From NCBI RefSeq assembly GCF_020099395.1, contig NZ_CP083590.1, forward strand, positions 930,001-994,000: a stretch of DNA of 64,000 nucleotides. Reading direction: 5' to 3'. Positions 32,168 through 41,162 of this stretch are shown in pieces (within the stretch, counting starts at the first letter, position 1; every line of letters begins with the position of its first letter). The position numbers were made by a program, and so were the translations under genes. The notes under the pieces are model-generated. The model saw only the letters and a list, made by a program, of their open reading frames with translations. It was not told the DNA's origin and did no database searches. This DNA is from Streptomyces mobaraensis (GTDB lineage: Bacteria; Actinomycetota; Actinomycetes; Streptomycetales; Streptomycetaceae).

Positions 32168-33226
32168 GTGGAGATCTTTCACCTGCGCTACTTCGTGGCG
32201 GTCGCCGAGAACCTCAGCTTCTCCCGCGCCGCGCGGCAACTGCACATGGCCACCTCGCCGTTGAGCCAGCGAATACGGGATTTGGAACGCGAGCTCGGCC
32301 GACAGCTCTTCGACCGGGATTCGCATCACGTCGCGCTGACCCCCGCCGGTGCGGCACTGCTGCCGGCGGCGAAGGACGTCCTGGGCCGGTTCGACGATCT
32401 TCCCTGGCGGCTGCGCCAGGCCCTGGGGCCGGAGCGGCGGGCGGCGTACGTGGGTGTGGTGCCGGCGCTGCACCCGCTGCTGCGGGAGCGCCTGGCGCGG
32501 CTGGAGGCGCGCTGCGCCGACGCGTACGACGTCAAGCGCTGGCCCGGCAACAGCGGGAACCTCGTGGCCGCCGTACAGCGTGGCGACCTGGCCATGGCGC
32601 TGGTGCACCTGCCCGTGCACGCCGAGGGCGTCGAGGTGCTGGAGCTGTTGCACGAGCCGTTGGGCGCGCTGCTGCCCGGCGCCGAGTTCGGCGGGCGGAG
32701 CTCGGTGTCGTTGAGCGAACTCACCGATCACACCTATGTGACGTCCGCGCCCGGCACTCTCCCGACCTATTTCGACCAGATCAAGGTGCGGCTGAAAGCC
32801 GCGGGAATCCACCGGGAGATCAATCTCGATATCGGGGATTACGCGAGTGTGCGGGAGATCGTGGCGAACGGTTCGGTCTTCGGTATCACCCTGCTCAGCG
32901 TGGGCAGCCGCGGGGAGGGAAAGGATACGAGCGTCGTCCTGCCGTTCCGCGATTTCTCGCCCGCCCTGGCGACCGGTCTGGTCTGGCGCCGCGACCGTGC
33001 CCGGCCGGACGGTGACCTGCATACCCTGATCAGCGCGGCGGGTGAGGAGTTCGCCGGCCCCTTCGACGTATCCCGGGGCGCTTCCGCAAGCGGCTGTGCC
33101 GATCCCGCCGACTCCGCCAATTCCGCCGACTCCACCGGCTCCGCGGGCTCCGCGGGCGCTTCCGGCGCTCCCACCCCTCCGGCCGCCGCTCCCCGGTCTC
33201 CCCGCCCTCCCCGCGAACTCCGCTGA
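32168..33226 (+). CDS. LysR-family transcriptional regulator
   Basis: 352 aa from GTG 32168. Classic LysR N-terminus (HLRYFVAVAENLSFSRAARQ, SPLSQRIRDLERELG) and a periplasmic-binding-type effector domain to ~residue 300. The last ~50 residues are a low-complexity tail of Ala/Asp/Ser/Pro (ADSANSADSTGSAG) not found in normal LysR proteins. It is followed by a strong terminator and then by the CoA-metabolism operon on the same strand, which is its likely target. Confidence 0.92.
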   Translation: MEIFHLRYFVAVAENLSFSRAARQLHMATSPLSQRIRDLERELGRQLFDRDSHHVALTPAGAALLPAAKDVLGRFDDLPWRLRQALGPERRAAYVGVVPALHPLLRERLARLEARCADAYDVKRWPGNSGNLVAAVQRGDLAMALVHLPVHAEGVEVLELLHEPLGALLPGAEFGGRSSVSLSELTDHTYVTSAPGTLPTYFDQIKVRLKAAGIHREINLDIGDYASVREIVANGSVFGITLLSVGSRGEGKDTSVVLPFRDFSPALATGLVWRRDRARPDGDLHTLISAAGEEFAGPFDVSRGASASGCADPADSANSADSTGSAGSAGASGAPTPPAAAPRSPRPPRELR

Positions 33227-33273
33227 CCGGCCGCACCCGCCTGGCTCCCCCTTCCGCGCCCTCACCTCCGCCC

Positions 33274-33306
33274 AAAACGGCGTGACCATCCCGGTCACGC
33301 CGTTTT
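33274..33306 (+). terminator. Rho-independent terminator after the LysR gene
   Basis: Perfect 14-bp stem (33274-33287 and 33293-33306) with a 5-base loop and flanking A4 and T5 tracts, so it could stop transcription from both directions. It separates the LysR gene from the catabolic operon, which therefore needs its own promoter between ~33310 and 33420. Confidence 0.9.
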
Positions 33307-33434
33307 TCGCGCATCGGTGTCACTGATCGCTTGGGTTCTCCCGCCCTGCGGATCTAGCGTTTTTCCTGTCACCGGGGAAAACCACGAAGCTCTCGAATCC
33401 CTTTCCCTGACCCGTCTTTCGCGCTGGAGTGGTG

Positions 33435-34625
33435 ATGGAATCCGCTGGAAAAACCGACGCACCGGGCGGCCCGCTCGCCGGGGTGCGCGTCATCGACCTG
33501 TCCACGGTGGTCATGGGCCCTTACGCGGCCCAGATCCTCGGCGACCTCGGCGCCGATGTCGTCAAGATCGAGTCGCCGCACGACACCGTGCGGATCGGCA
33601 CCCTGCACCGCACGCCCGGCATGACCCCGTTGAACCTCAACGTGAACCGCAACAAGCGCAGCGTGCGGCTCGACCTCAAGGACGAGGGTGAACGCGCCAG
33701 GGCACTGGACCTGATCGGCACCGCCGACATCCTGATCACCAACATGCGGGTGCGCGCCCTACGCCGCCTGGGCATGGACCACGACAGCCTCGCCGCGGTC
33801 AACCCCCGCCTCGTTCACGTCCACGCGCAGGGGTTCCGTTCCGGCTCCGACCGGGCCGGGCTGGCCGCGTACGACGAGACGGTGCAGGCCGCCTCCGGGC
33901 TCGTCGACCTCGCGCAGCGCGCGGGTGATGTGGGGGCGCCGGTGGTGCTGCCGAGCATCTTCGGCGACAAGGTGGCGGCGCTGACGATCGTGTACGCGGC
34001 GCTCGCCGCCCTCGTGCACCAGCGCGCGACCGGCCGCGGGCAGCGCGTCGAAGTGCCCATGGTGGACGCGCTGCTGGCGTTCAACCTGGTCGAGCACCTG
34101 CAGGGCCGGACCTTCGAGCCGCCGGCGGGCCCGACCGGATTCCCGCTGTCCATGAACAAGGGGCACCGGGCGCGTCCGACCAAGGACGGCCTGGCGATGG
34201 TCATGCCGTACAGCCCGGAGAACTTCCGTGACCTGTTCGTCGCCGCGGGCCTCCCCGAACTCGCCGAGGACCCGCGCGTCAACGGGGAGTTCATCGACTC
34301 CACGCGGGACGGCGAGGACCTGGCCGAGCTGCTGGAGTCGGTGACGCCCCGGCTGACCACCGCGCAGTGGGCGGAGGTCTGCGCCCGGCACAACATCCCG
34401 TTCGGCCCCGTGCTGCGCCTCGACGAGGCCGCCGACGACCCGTACGTGCGGGACGGCCACCTGCTCGACGTCGCCGAGCATCCCACCGAGGGCGCCTACC
34501 GGGTGATCGGCATACCGCTGGTGTTCTCGGCCACCCCGGCCTCGGTGCGCCGGCACGCCCCGCTGCCCGGCCAGCACACCGACGAGGTGCTCGACGAGCT
34601 CGCCCACGGGAAGGCGGGACGGTGA
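33435..34625 (+). CDS. CaiB/BaiF-type (family III) CoA-transferase
   Basis: ~396 aa; ATG 33435 with GGAG five bases upstream. The N-terminus GVRVIDLSTVVMGPYAAQIL and GADVVKIESP are signature family III sequences, and the catalytic Asp lies in AYDETVQAASG near residue 147. It moves CoA between acids by way of an aspartyl-CoA thioester, usually to activate a substrate for beta-oxidation. First gene of a five-gene operon; its stop overlaps the next start (GTGA). Confidence 0.94.
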   Translation: MESAGKTDAPGGPLAGVRVIDLSTVVMGPYAAQILGDLGADVVKIESPHDTVRIGTLHRTPGMTPLNLNVNRNKRSVRLDLKDEGERARALDLIGTADILITNMRVRALRRLGMDHDSLAAVNPRLVHVHAQGFRSGSDRAGLAAYDETVQAASGLVDLAQRAGDVGAPVVLPSIFGDKVAALTIVYAALAALVHQRATGRGQRVEVPMVDALLAFNLVEHLQGRTFEPPAGPTGFPLSMNKGHRARPTKDGLAMVMPYSPENFRDLFVAAGLPELAEDPRVNGEFIDSTRDGEDLAELLESVTPRLTTAQWAEVCARHNIPFGPVLRLDEAADDPYVRDGHLLDVAEHPTEGAYRVIGIPLVFSATPASVRRHAPLPGQHTDEVLDELAHGKAGR

Positions 34626-35422
34626 GCGACAGCACGAGCGACAGCACGCGTACCGGGGCACCGGAGTCCGTCCGTACCCGCACCGTCGGCGGCGCCCTCG
34701 TCGTCACCATCGACCGGCCGCGGGCCCGCAACGCCGTGGACGCCGGGGTCGCGCGGGGCATCGCCGCCGCCGTGGACCGCCTGGAGTCCGAACCCGGGCT
34801 GCGGGCGGGCGTCCTCACCGGTGCGGGCGGCACCTTCTGCGCGGGCATGGACCTCAAGGCCGCCGCCCGCGGGGAGGAGGTGACCGTGCCCGGCAAGGGC
34901 TTCGCCGGGCTCGTCGAGGCGGCCACGTCCAAGCCGCTGATCGCGGCCGTCGAGGGCCACGCGCTGGGCGGCGGCTTCGAACTCGCCCTCGCCTGCGACC
35001 TGGTGGTCGCCGCCGAAGGGGCCTCCTTCGCGCTCCCCGAGGTCAGGCGCGGACTGATCCCCGGGGGCGGCGGGGCCGTCCGGCTTCCCAAGCGCGTCCC
35101 CCACCACCTGGCGATGGAGCTCCTCCTGACCGGTCGTACGGTGACCGCCGCCCGCGCCCGTGAACTCGGCGTCGTCAACCGCGTCACCCCGGACGGCCGG
35201 GCGCTGTCCGCCGCCCTGGAACTCGCCGAGGAGATCGCCGCCAACGCGCCGCTGGCCCTGGCCGCGGTGAAGCGGACCGTCCGGCGGGCGGACGGCGTCC
35301 CGGAGCGGGAGGCGTTCGCCGCGCAGGCCGCCGAGACCGGCGCGCTGCTGCGCTCGGCCGACTTCGCCGAAGGGGTGCGCGCCTTCGCCGAGAAGCGCGC
35401 GCCGGAGTGGAGCGGACGGTGA
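34622..35422 (+). CDS. Enoyl-CoA hydratase/isomerase (crotonase family)
   Basis: 266 aa, GTG start overlapping the CoA-transferase stop. Crotonase motifs: FCAGMDLKA and GHALGGGFELALACDL form the oxyanion hole region, and PEVRRGLIP supplies a Glu near the active site. It should hydrate the 2-enoyl-CoA made by the acyl-CoA dehydrogenase of this operon. The first ~15 residues are Ser/Thr/Asp-rich and probably disordered. Stop overlaps the next start (GTGA). Confidence 0.94.
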   Translation: MSDSTSDSTRTGAPESVRTRTVGGALVVTIDRPRARNAVDAGVARGIAAAVDRLESEPGLRAGVLTGAGGTFCAGMDLKAAARGEEVTVPGKGFAGLVEAATSKPLIAAVEGHALGGGFELALACDLVVAAEGASFALPEVRRGLIPGGGGAVRLPKRVPHHLAMELLLTGRTVTAARARELGVVNRVTPDGRALSAALELAEEIAANAPLALAAVKRTVRRADGVPEREAFAAQAAETGALLRSADFAEGVRAFAEKRAPEWSGR

Positions 35423-36174
35423 ACCGCGAGGAGGTCCTGCGCACCCTCGACACGCCCGTCACGGCGCCCGCGTACGCCCCCGCCGCCGTCCGCTTCACCG
35501 ACCGCGCGTACCTGAGCGTCGTCTACCGCACCGACCCGGACGCGCTGCGGGCGGTGGTGCCCGAGCCGCTGCGCGTCGACCCCGACGAACCGCTGGTGCG
35601 GTTCGAGGTGATGAAGATGGGCGACGTCACGTCCTACGGCCCGTACGTCGAGGCGGGGCAGGCGATCGCGGTGCGTTTCGGGGCCGAGCGCGGCGAGTAC
35701 CTGCACGCCATGTACCTGGACAGTTTCGCGGCCACGGCCGCGGGCCGCGAGGTGGGCGCCTATCCCAAGGCGATGGGCAGGCCCGCGCTGTACGCCGAAC
35801 AGGCCGCGCTGGTCGGCACGCTGGACTACGGCAGCGTACGGGTGGCCACCGCCACGATGGGCTACAAGCACCGCCCGCTCGACCCGGAGGCCGCCCGCGA
35901 GCTGATCGCCGTGCCCACGTACATGCTCAAGGTCGTCCCGGGCTACGACGGGACCCCGCGCGTCTGCGAGCTCGTCCGGACCCGGATCACCGACCTGACG
36001 GTCAAGGAGGCCTACACCGGGCCCGCGCGGCTCCAGCTGTTCGCGCACGTCCTGGCGCCGCTGGCGGATCTGCCCGTGCTCGGGATCGTCTCGGCCAGTC
36101 ACGTCGTCACGGATCTCACCCTGGCCCCGGCCGTCCCCGTCCACGACTACCTCACCGAGGAGGCCCCCTCATGA
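35419..36174 (+). CDS. Acetoacetate decarboxylase-family protein
   Basis: 251 aa, GTG overlapping the upstream stop. It has the family length and the segment GAYPKAMG, where the Lys corresponds to the Schiff-base lysine of acetoacetate decarboxylase. The adjacent Lys that lowers its pKa in the clostridial enzyme is Ala here, so rate or substrate should differ. In this operon it could decarboxylate a beta-keto acid formed by the dehydrogenase next door, or have been recruited for aldol/hydratase chemistry as in some family members. ATGA overlap with the next gene. Confidence 0.9.
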   Translation: MNREEVLRTLDTPVTAPAYAPAAVRFTDRAYLSVVYRTDPDALRAVVPEPLRVDPDEPLVRFEVMKMGDVTSYGPYVEAGQAIAVRFGAERGEYLHAMYLDSFAATAAGREVGAYPKAMGRPALYAEQAALVGTLDYGSVRVATATMGYKHRPLDPEAARELIAVPTYMLKVVPGYDGTPRVCELVRTRITDLTVKEAYTGPARLQLFAHVLAPLADLPVLGIVSASHVVTDLTLAPAVPVHDYLTEEAPS

Positions 36175-37130
36175 CACCCCCTCATGACACCCGCCCGCCG
36201 GGCACCGCCGCCGTCGTCGGCGCCGGCACCATCGGCCTCGCCTGGGCGGCGCTGTTCGCCGCGTACGGCTGGGAGGTGACCGTCACCGACCCGCGCGAGG
36301 ACCTGGACGCGGCCGTGGACGAGGCGCTGCCGATGCTCGCCGCCGGGCTCCCCGGCGGCGACGCGGCCGGCCTGCGCGGCCGCATCCGTACCACGCACGA
36401 GCCGGCCGAGGCCGTGGCCGGCGCGCGGCTGGTGCAGGAGAACGGGCCGGAGGACCTGGAGTTCAAGCGGCGGCTGTTCGCCGACGTCGCCCCCCACGCC
36501 CCGGCCGACGCGCTGCTGGCCACCTCCAGCTCCGGCATCGTCGCCACCGATATCGCCGAGCGGCTGCCGGACGCCGTCGCGGCGCGGCTGCTCGTCGCCC
36601 ACCCCTTCAACCCGCCGCACGTCGTCCCGCTCGTGGAGATCGTGCCAGGCGAGCGCACCGCTGAGGAGACCGTGGCGGAGGCCGTCGCCCTCTACCGGTC
36701 GCTGGGCAGGACACCGGTGCGGCTGCGCGCGGAACTTCCCGGGTTCGCGGCCAACCGGCTGCAGAGCGCCGTGCTCCAGGAGGCGTTCCACCTCGTCCTG
36801 AGCGGGGTCCTCGACGCCGCCGAGCTCGACACCGTCATGAAGACCTCGCTGGGCGGCCGGTACGCCGCCGTCGGCCCGTTCGAGAGCTTCCACCTCGGGG
36901 GCGGCCCCGGCGGCATCCGGCACATGATGCGGCACCTGGGCCCGGGCCTGGCCGAGGGCTGGCGGCGGCTCGGCCACCCGGAGCTGGACGACGACGCCGT
37001 CGCCACGCTCGTCGGCCAGACGGAGGCCGCGTACGGGAGCGGTCCCGAGGCGTACCGGCGGCGCGCCGCGCTGCGCGACCGCAAGCAGCTCGCGCTGAAC
37101 GAGGCGCTGCGCCGGGCCGAACAGGGCTGA
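36171..37130 (+). CDS. 3-hydroxyacyl-CoA dehydrogenase, lambda-crystallin type
   Basis: 319 aa. N-terminal NAD-binding GAGTIGLAWAALFA, catalytic His in HPFNPP near residue 143, and the C-terminal PGFAANRLQSAVLQEAF and LGGRYAAVGPFESFHL patterns, which resemble lambda-crystallin/L-gulonate 3-dehydrogenase more than FadB. It oxidises a 3-hydroxy acid or 3-hydroxyacyl-CoA to the 3-keto form. The ATG at 36171 overlaps the decarboxylase stop; a 13-bp tandem duplication around the start creates a second, out-of-frame ATG. Confidence 0.92.
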   Translation: MTPPHDTRPPGTAAVVGAGTIGLAWAALFAAYGWEVTVTDPREDLDAAVDEALPMLAAGLPGGDAAGLRGRIRTTHEPAEAVAGARLVQENGPEDLEFKRRLFADVAPHAPADALLATSSSGIVATDIAERLPDAVAARLLVAHPFNPPHVVPLVEIVPGERTAEETVAEAVALYRSLGRTPVRLRAELPGFAANRLQSAVLQEAFHLVLSGVLDAAELDTVMKTSLGGRYAAVGPFESFHLGGGPGGIRHMMRHLGPGLAEGWRRLGHPELDDDAVATLVGQTEAAYGSGPEAYRRRAALRDRKQLALNEALRRAEQG

Positions 37131-37146
37131 CGCGCCCCTTTCCGAC

Positions 37147-37234
37147 GGTGCTGAAGCGCCCGTCCGAGGGTGCTGAAGCGCCCCTCCGAAGGTGCCGCAA
37201 TCCCCGCCCGTCGGTGCCGAAACGCCCGTCCGAT
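37147..37234. repeat. Four tandem 22-bp repeats inside the catabolic operon
   Basis: Units begin at 37147, 37169, 37191 and 37213, each starting GGTGC; units one and two differ at two positions, units three and four are more diverged. A partial unit precedes them. The period is not divisible by three, so this is non-coding. It fills the gap between the dehydrogenase and the acyl-CoA dehydrogenase, followed by duplicated CTCTCAAGGAG ribosome-site-like motifs near 37290-37310. Confidence 0.8.
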
Positions 37235-37325
37235 ACCGCTCGACACCCGCGAGGACGGCGGGGCCGCACCCCACCGTCCCGCTCTCAAGGAGCCGTCCCC
37301 CTCTCAAGGAGAAGGAGTCACCACC

Positions 37326-38510
37326 ATGCCCAAGCCCGCCGACCCCACCCCGGACTTCTTCGGCTACGCCGACCTGCTCGGCGCCGCCGACCGGGCCGAA
37401 CTGGCCGCCATCCGCGACCATCTGGAAAAGGAGATCAAACCGCTGGCCGACGCCGCCTGGGCACGGGCGGAGTTCCCCTTCGAGGCGGTCGAGAAGATCG
37501 CCGCGATCAACCCGGCCGGTTACACCTACCCGGAGTTCGGCGACGGCCGTGACCGCGGCGCGCTGTTCTCCGGCTTCCTCACCCTGGAGCTCAACCGGAT
37601 CGACCCGTCGCTCGGCGTGTTCTGCGGCGTCCACACCGGACTGGCGATGGGCAGCATCCACGGCGGCGGCAGCGACGAGCAGCGCGAGCGCTGGCTGCCG
37701 GACATGGCCGCGATGCGGACGATCGGCGCCTTCGCCCTGACCGAGCCCGAGGGCGGCTCGGACGTGGCGGGCGGCATGCGCACCACGGCCCGGCGCGAGG
37801 GCGACACCTGGGTCCTCGACGGCGCCAAACGGTGGATCGGCAACGGCACGTTCGCCGACCTCGTGGTGGTCTGGGCACGCGACACGGCCGACGGCAACGT
37901 GAAGGGGTTCGTGGTGCCGAAGGACACCCCCGGCTTCACCGCCACCAAGATCGAGGGGAAGATCGCGCTCCGCACCGTGCAGAACGCCGACATCACCCTC
38001 GACGGGGTGCGGGTCCCGGAGGCCGACCGCCTCCAGCGGGTCGACGGCTTCCGCGACACCGCCGCCATCCTGGCCCGCACCCGGGGCGGGGTGGCCTGGC
38101 AGGCGCTGGCGGTCGCGGTGCGCGCCTACGAACTCGCCCGCGCCTACGCCGTGGACCGTACGCAGTTCGGCCGGCCCATCGGCGCCTTCCAGCTGGTCCA
38201 GGATCTGCTGGTGAAGATGCTCGGCAACGTGACCGCCATGTTCGGCATGACCGTCCGCCTCGCCCAGCTGACCGAGGCCGGCCGGGGCACCGCCGAACAG
38301 GCCGCCCTCGCCAAGGCGTTCACCACATCCCGGATGCGCGAGTGCGTCGCCTGGGCCCGCGAGCTCTTCGGCGGCAACGGCATCGTCCTCGAGTACGAGA
38401 TCGCGAAGTTCTTCGCCGACGCCGAGGCCCTGTACTCGTTCGAGGGGACCCGCGAGATGAACACCCTCATCGTCGGCAAGGCCGTCACCGGGCACAGCGC
38501 CTTCGTGTGA
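37326..38510 (+). CDS. Acyl-CoA dehydrogenase (glutaryl-CoA dehydrogenase-like)
   Basis: 394 aa; ATG 37326 behind AAGGAGAAGGAG. Flavin/substrate motifs FALTEPEGGSD and KRWIGNGTFAD are present and the catalytic Glu lies in YSFEGTREMN near residue 371. It creates the 2,3-double bond of an acyl-CoA using FAD. The sequence around the active site is closest to glutaryl-CoA dehydrogenase-type enzymes. It is the last gene of the operon and is separated from the others by the 22-bp repeat array. Confidence 0.94.
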   Translation: MPKPADPTPDFFGYADLLGAADRAELAAIRDHLEKEIKPLADAAWARAEFPFEAVEKIAAINPAGYTYPEFGDGRDRGALFSGFLTLELNRIDPSLGVFCGVHTGLAMGSIHGGGSDEQRERWLPDMAAMRTIGAFALTEPEGGSDVAGGMRTTARREGDTWVLDGAKRWIGNGTFADLVVVWARDTADGNVKGFVVPKDTPGFTATKIEGKIALRTVQNADITLDGVRVPEADRLQRVDGFRDTAAILARTRGGVAWQALAVAVRAYELARAYAVDRTQFGRPIGAFQLVQDLLVKMLGNVTAMFGMTVRLAQLTEAGRGTAEQAALAKAFTTSRMRECVAWARELFGGNGIVLEYEIAKFFADAEALYSFEGTREMNTLIVGKAVTGHSAFV

Positions 38511-38904
38511 CGGCCGCCTCCGGACGACACCCGCCTCCGGAAGCCCCGGACGACCGCGCGGGGGCCGGTGACTCGCCGTCGCCGGCCCCTCGCCGTGTCC
38601 GGGCGGGCGGCATCCCGGCCGTCGGGACCGGACCGCGTGCCGCGCCACCGGCGACGGCGGCGCGGGCTCACGCCGCTGCGGAAGATCTCACCTCCACCGA
38701 CGGGTCCCCCGGCACCCGCACCCGCCCCGGCATCCTCCCTCGCCGGGGCGGCGGGCGGCCCGTTCCCCCGCCCCGGCGCCGGGTTCCGGCCATCCTGCCG
38801 CGGGCCGACGGCGGTTGGCGTCCGACCGGGGTCGGGGAGGGGGAGGCGCCCTTATGCTCCTGCGCCACACGATGTGTTACCGACGGTAGGGGGTTGCGAT
38901 TCCC
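38511..38904. other. 394-bp intergenic region
   Basis: No gene supported. It contains the second copy of a 20-bp direct repeat (38781-38800, first copy 31824-31843), about 105 bp before the flavin oxidoreductase start. A possible promoter lies around 38870-38895. Confidence 0.5.
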
Positions 38905-40785
38905 ATGGTCGAGCAGGGCACGCGGAGTACGAAGAGTGTGGAAGCGGGCGTGGAGCGCCCGGGTGCCGCTCGCAGGACGTTCGTGGGAGGGCTCACGGCC
39001 GCCGCCGCGGCCGCCGCGCTCGGCGGGACGGCGGGGGCGGCGAACGCGTCGTCCCCGTCACCCCGGACCGGCCCCGCCGGGCGAAGCGGCGGACGCCGAG
39101 GGGCCGCCGGCCGGACGGTCGCCGTGCTCGGCGGCGGCGTCGCCGGCCTCACCGCCGCGCACGAACTCGCCGAACGCGGCTACCGCGTGACGGTGTACGA
39201 GCGCAAGGACGCGCTCGGCGGCAAGGCGCGCAGCATGGACGTGCCGGGCAGCGCGCGCGGCGGACGGAGACCCCTGCCTGGGGAGCACGGCTTCCGCTTC
39301 ATCCCCGGGATCTACCACAACCTGCCCGACACGCTGCGCCGCATCCCGTTCCCCGGCAACCGCAATGGTTGCCACGACAACCTCGTCTCGCCCGGGGAGA
39401 TGCTGATCGCCCGGACGGGGAAGGAGGACATCCGGCTCCCGTTCGCCCACCCCGGCACCCCGCCGCCCGTCCTCACCCCGGACGAGCTCCGGCGCGCGCT
39501 GACGGCCCTGCTGGAGACCTTCACCGGCGTCCCGCCCCGCGAGATCGCCTATTTCGCGGGGCGGTTGCTGGTGTGGTTCACGAGCTGCGAGCGTCGGCGG
39601 CACACGGAGTGGGAGCGCACGCCGTGGTGGGAGTTCACGCGCGCGGCGCGCATGTCGCCGGACTACCAGCGGCTGCTCTGCATCGGCCTGACCCGGAACA
39701 TCGTCGCGACCAAGGCCGAGGTGGCGAGCGCCAAGACGGTGGCGACCTGCGCCGAGGCGTTCGTCTTCAACGTGCTCGGCCGGGGCGCGGACGGCCCGCC
39801 CGACCGGCTGCTCAACGCCCCGACCAACGAGGCGTGGATCGACCCGTGGGTGACGCACTTGAGGTCCCTGGGCGTGGAGTTCCACACGGGGTGGGAGGTA
39901 CGGGACCTGCGGCTCGCCGGGGGACGGATCGCGGAGGCGGTGATCGCGGACGCGGTGATCCCGCACGCCGGAAGCGAGCACCGGTCCGTCACGGCCGACC
40001 ACTTCGTCTCCGCGCTCCCCGTCGAGCACGCCCGTACCACCTGGAACGCGGCGGTCCGGGCGGCCGACCCCCGGCTCGCGCGGTGCGACGCGCTGCGGAC
40101 GGACTGGATGACGGGCATCCAGTTCTACCTCACCGAGCCGACGCCGGTGATCCAGGGCCACGTCAACCACATCGACTCCCCCTGGTCGATCACCTCCGTG
40201 GCGCAGGCGCAGTTCTGGGCCGGGCGGGACGTCCGCCGGGACTACGGGGACGGCACGGTCGCCGACTGTCTGTCCTGCGACGTCTCGGAGTGGGACAAGC
40301 CCGGCATCCTCTACGGACGTCCGGCCAAGCGGTGCACCCGGGAGGAGGTCGCGCGCGAGGTGTGGGCGCAGTTGAAGGCGAGCCTGAACGACACCGGGCG
40401 GACGGTGCTCAGGGACTCGGCGCTGCACTCCTGGTTCCTGGACCCGGCGGTCCGCCTCGGCGGGCCGAACGCGGAGGCCACGAACGACGAGCAGCTCCTC
40501 ATCCACCCCGTGGGCACCTGGGGCAACCGCCCGGAGGCCCGGACGGCGATCCCGAACCTCTTCCTCGCGGGCGACTACGTGGCCACGGACATCGACCTGG
40601 CGACGATGGAGGGCGCCAACGCGTCGGCGCGGGCGGCGGTCAACGCGCTGCTGGAGGAGGACGGTTCGGCGGCGGAGCGCTGCGTGATCACGCCGCTGTA
40701 CCGGGCGCCGGAGCTGGAGGCGGTCAAGCGGCGGGACGAGGTGCGGCTGCGGTTGGGGCTGCCGAACGCGTTCGATCTGGGGTGA
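38905..40785 (+). CDS. Tat-exported FAD-dependent oxidoreductase (phytoene desaturase/amine oxidase-like)
   Basis: 626 aa. Twin-arginine-like N-terminus (AARRTFVGG followed by an Ala-rich hydrophobic stretch), FAD-binding GGGVAGLTAAHELAERGY near residue 75, and a C-terminal FLAGDYVATDIDLATMEGA that closes the flavin site. Overall pattern is that of the hydroxysqualene dehydroxylase/phytoene desaturase superfamily. Because it appears to be exported folded with its cofactor, it probably acts on an extracytoplasmic or membrane lipid substrate. No isoprenoid genes are adjacent, so function is unassigned. Confidence 0.88.
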   Translation: MVEQGTRSTKSVEAGVERPGAARRTFVGGLTAAAAAAALGGTAGAANASSPSPRTGPAGRSGGRRGAAGRTVAVLGGGVAGLTAAHELAERGYRVTVYERKDALGGKARSMDVPGSARGGRRPLPGEHGFRFIPGIYHNLPDTLRRIPFPGNRNGCHDNLVSPGEMLIARTGKEDIRLPFAHPGTPPPVLTPDELRRALTALLETFTGVPPREIAYFAGRLLVWFTSCERRRHTEWERTPWWEFTRAARMSPDYQRLLCIGLTRNIVATKAEVASAKTVATCAEAFVFNVLGRGADGPPDRLLNAPTNEAWIDPWVTHLRSLGVEFHTGWEVRDLRLAGGRIAEAVIADAVIPHAGSEHRSVTADHFVSALPVEHARTTWNAAVRAADPRLARCDALRTDWMTGIQFYLTEPTPVIQGHVNHIDSPWSITSVAQAQFWAGRDVRRDYGDGTVADCLSCDVSEWDKPGILYGRPAKRCTREEVAREVWAQLKASLNDTGRTVLRDSALHSWFLDPAVRLGGPNAEATNDEQLLIHPVGTWGNRPEARTAIPNLFLAGDYVATDIDLATMEGANASARAAVNALLEEDGSAAERCVITPLYRAPELEAVKRRDEVRLRLGLPNAFDLG

Positions 40786-41162
40786 GGGCGGCTGGCGCCG
40801 GGCTTGGCTTGACGCGACCCTGTCAATCTCGGCCGGGTCGTGGCACGCTGCCGACACACGTCTCCTCCGGAACTCTCCGGACGCACGGCGAAACGCGAGA
40901 CGACTCGATCGAGACGACGCAACGAGAAAACGCAAACGAGACGTCGAGTCCGACACGTACCGACTGACACGTATCGCCCGACACGTGCCGACCGACACGT
41001 CGGAACAGCTCGTCGGCGCAGCACCTCCGCACAGCACCTCGCACGCACAGCACTCCGCACAGCACGTCGCACCGCTCGTCTGCCCGGACCGTACTTGGCA
41101 CGGTCCGGCCCCCACACGGCCGCCCCGCGCACCGCGCGCCGGCCACGGCAGAGGGAGTACGC
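40786..41162. other. 377-bp region upstream of the protease with short tandem repeats
   Basis: No gene supported. Contains a TTGACG promoter-like hexamer near 40810, a purine-rich stretch of CGAGAC/ACGAGA words (40880-40945), the 14-bp repeat array at 40950-41003, and further CAGCACCTCGCAC/CACAGCACTCCGCA words to ~41065. A long untranslated leader is plausible. Confidence 0.55.
40950..41003. repeat. 14-bp tandem repeats with GACACGT core
   Basis: Units at 40950, 40964, 40978 and 40992 (last truncated to 12 bp): CCGACACGTACCGA and variants. All keep GACACGT. Regular 14-bp spacing suggests iterated protein-binding sites or an RNA leader element. Confidence 0.8.
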
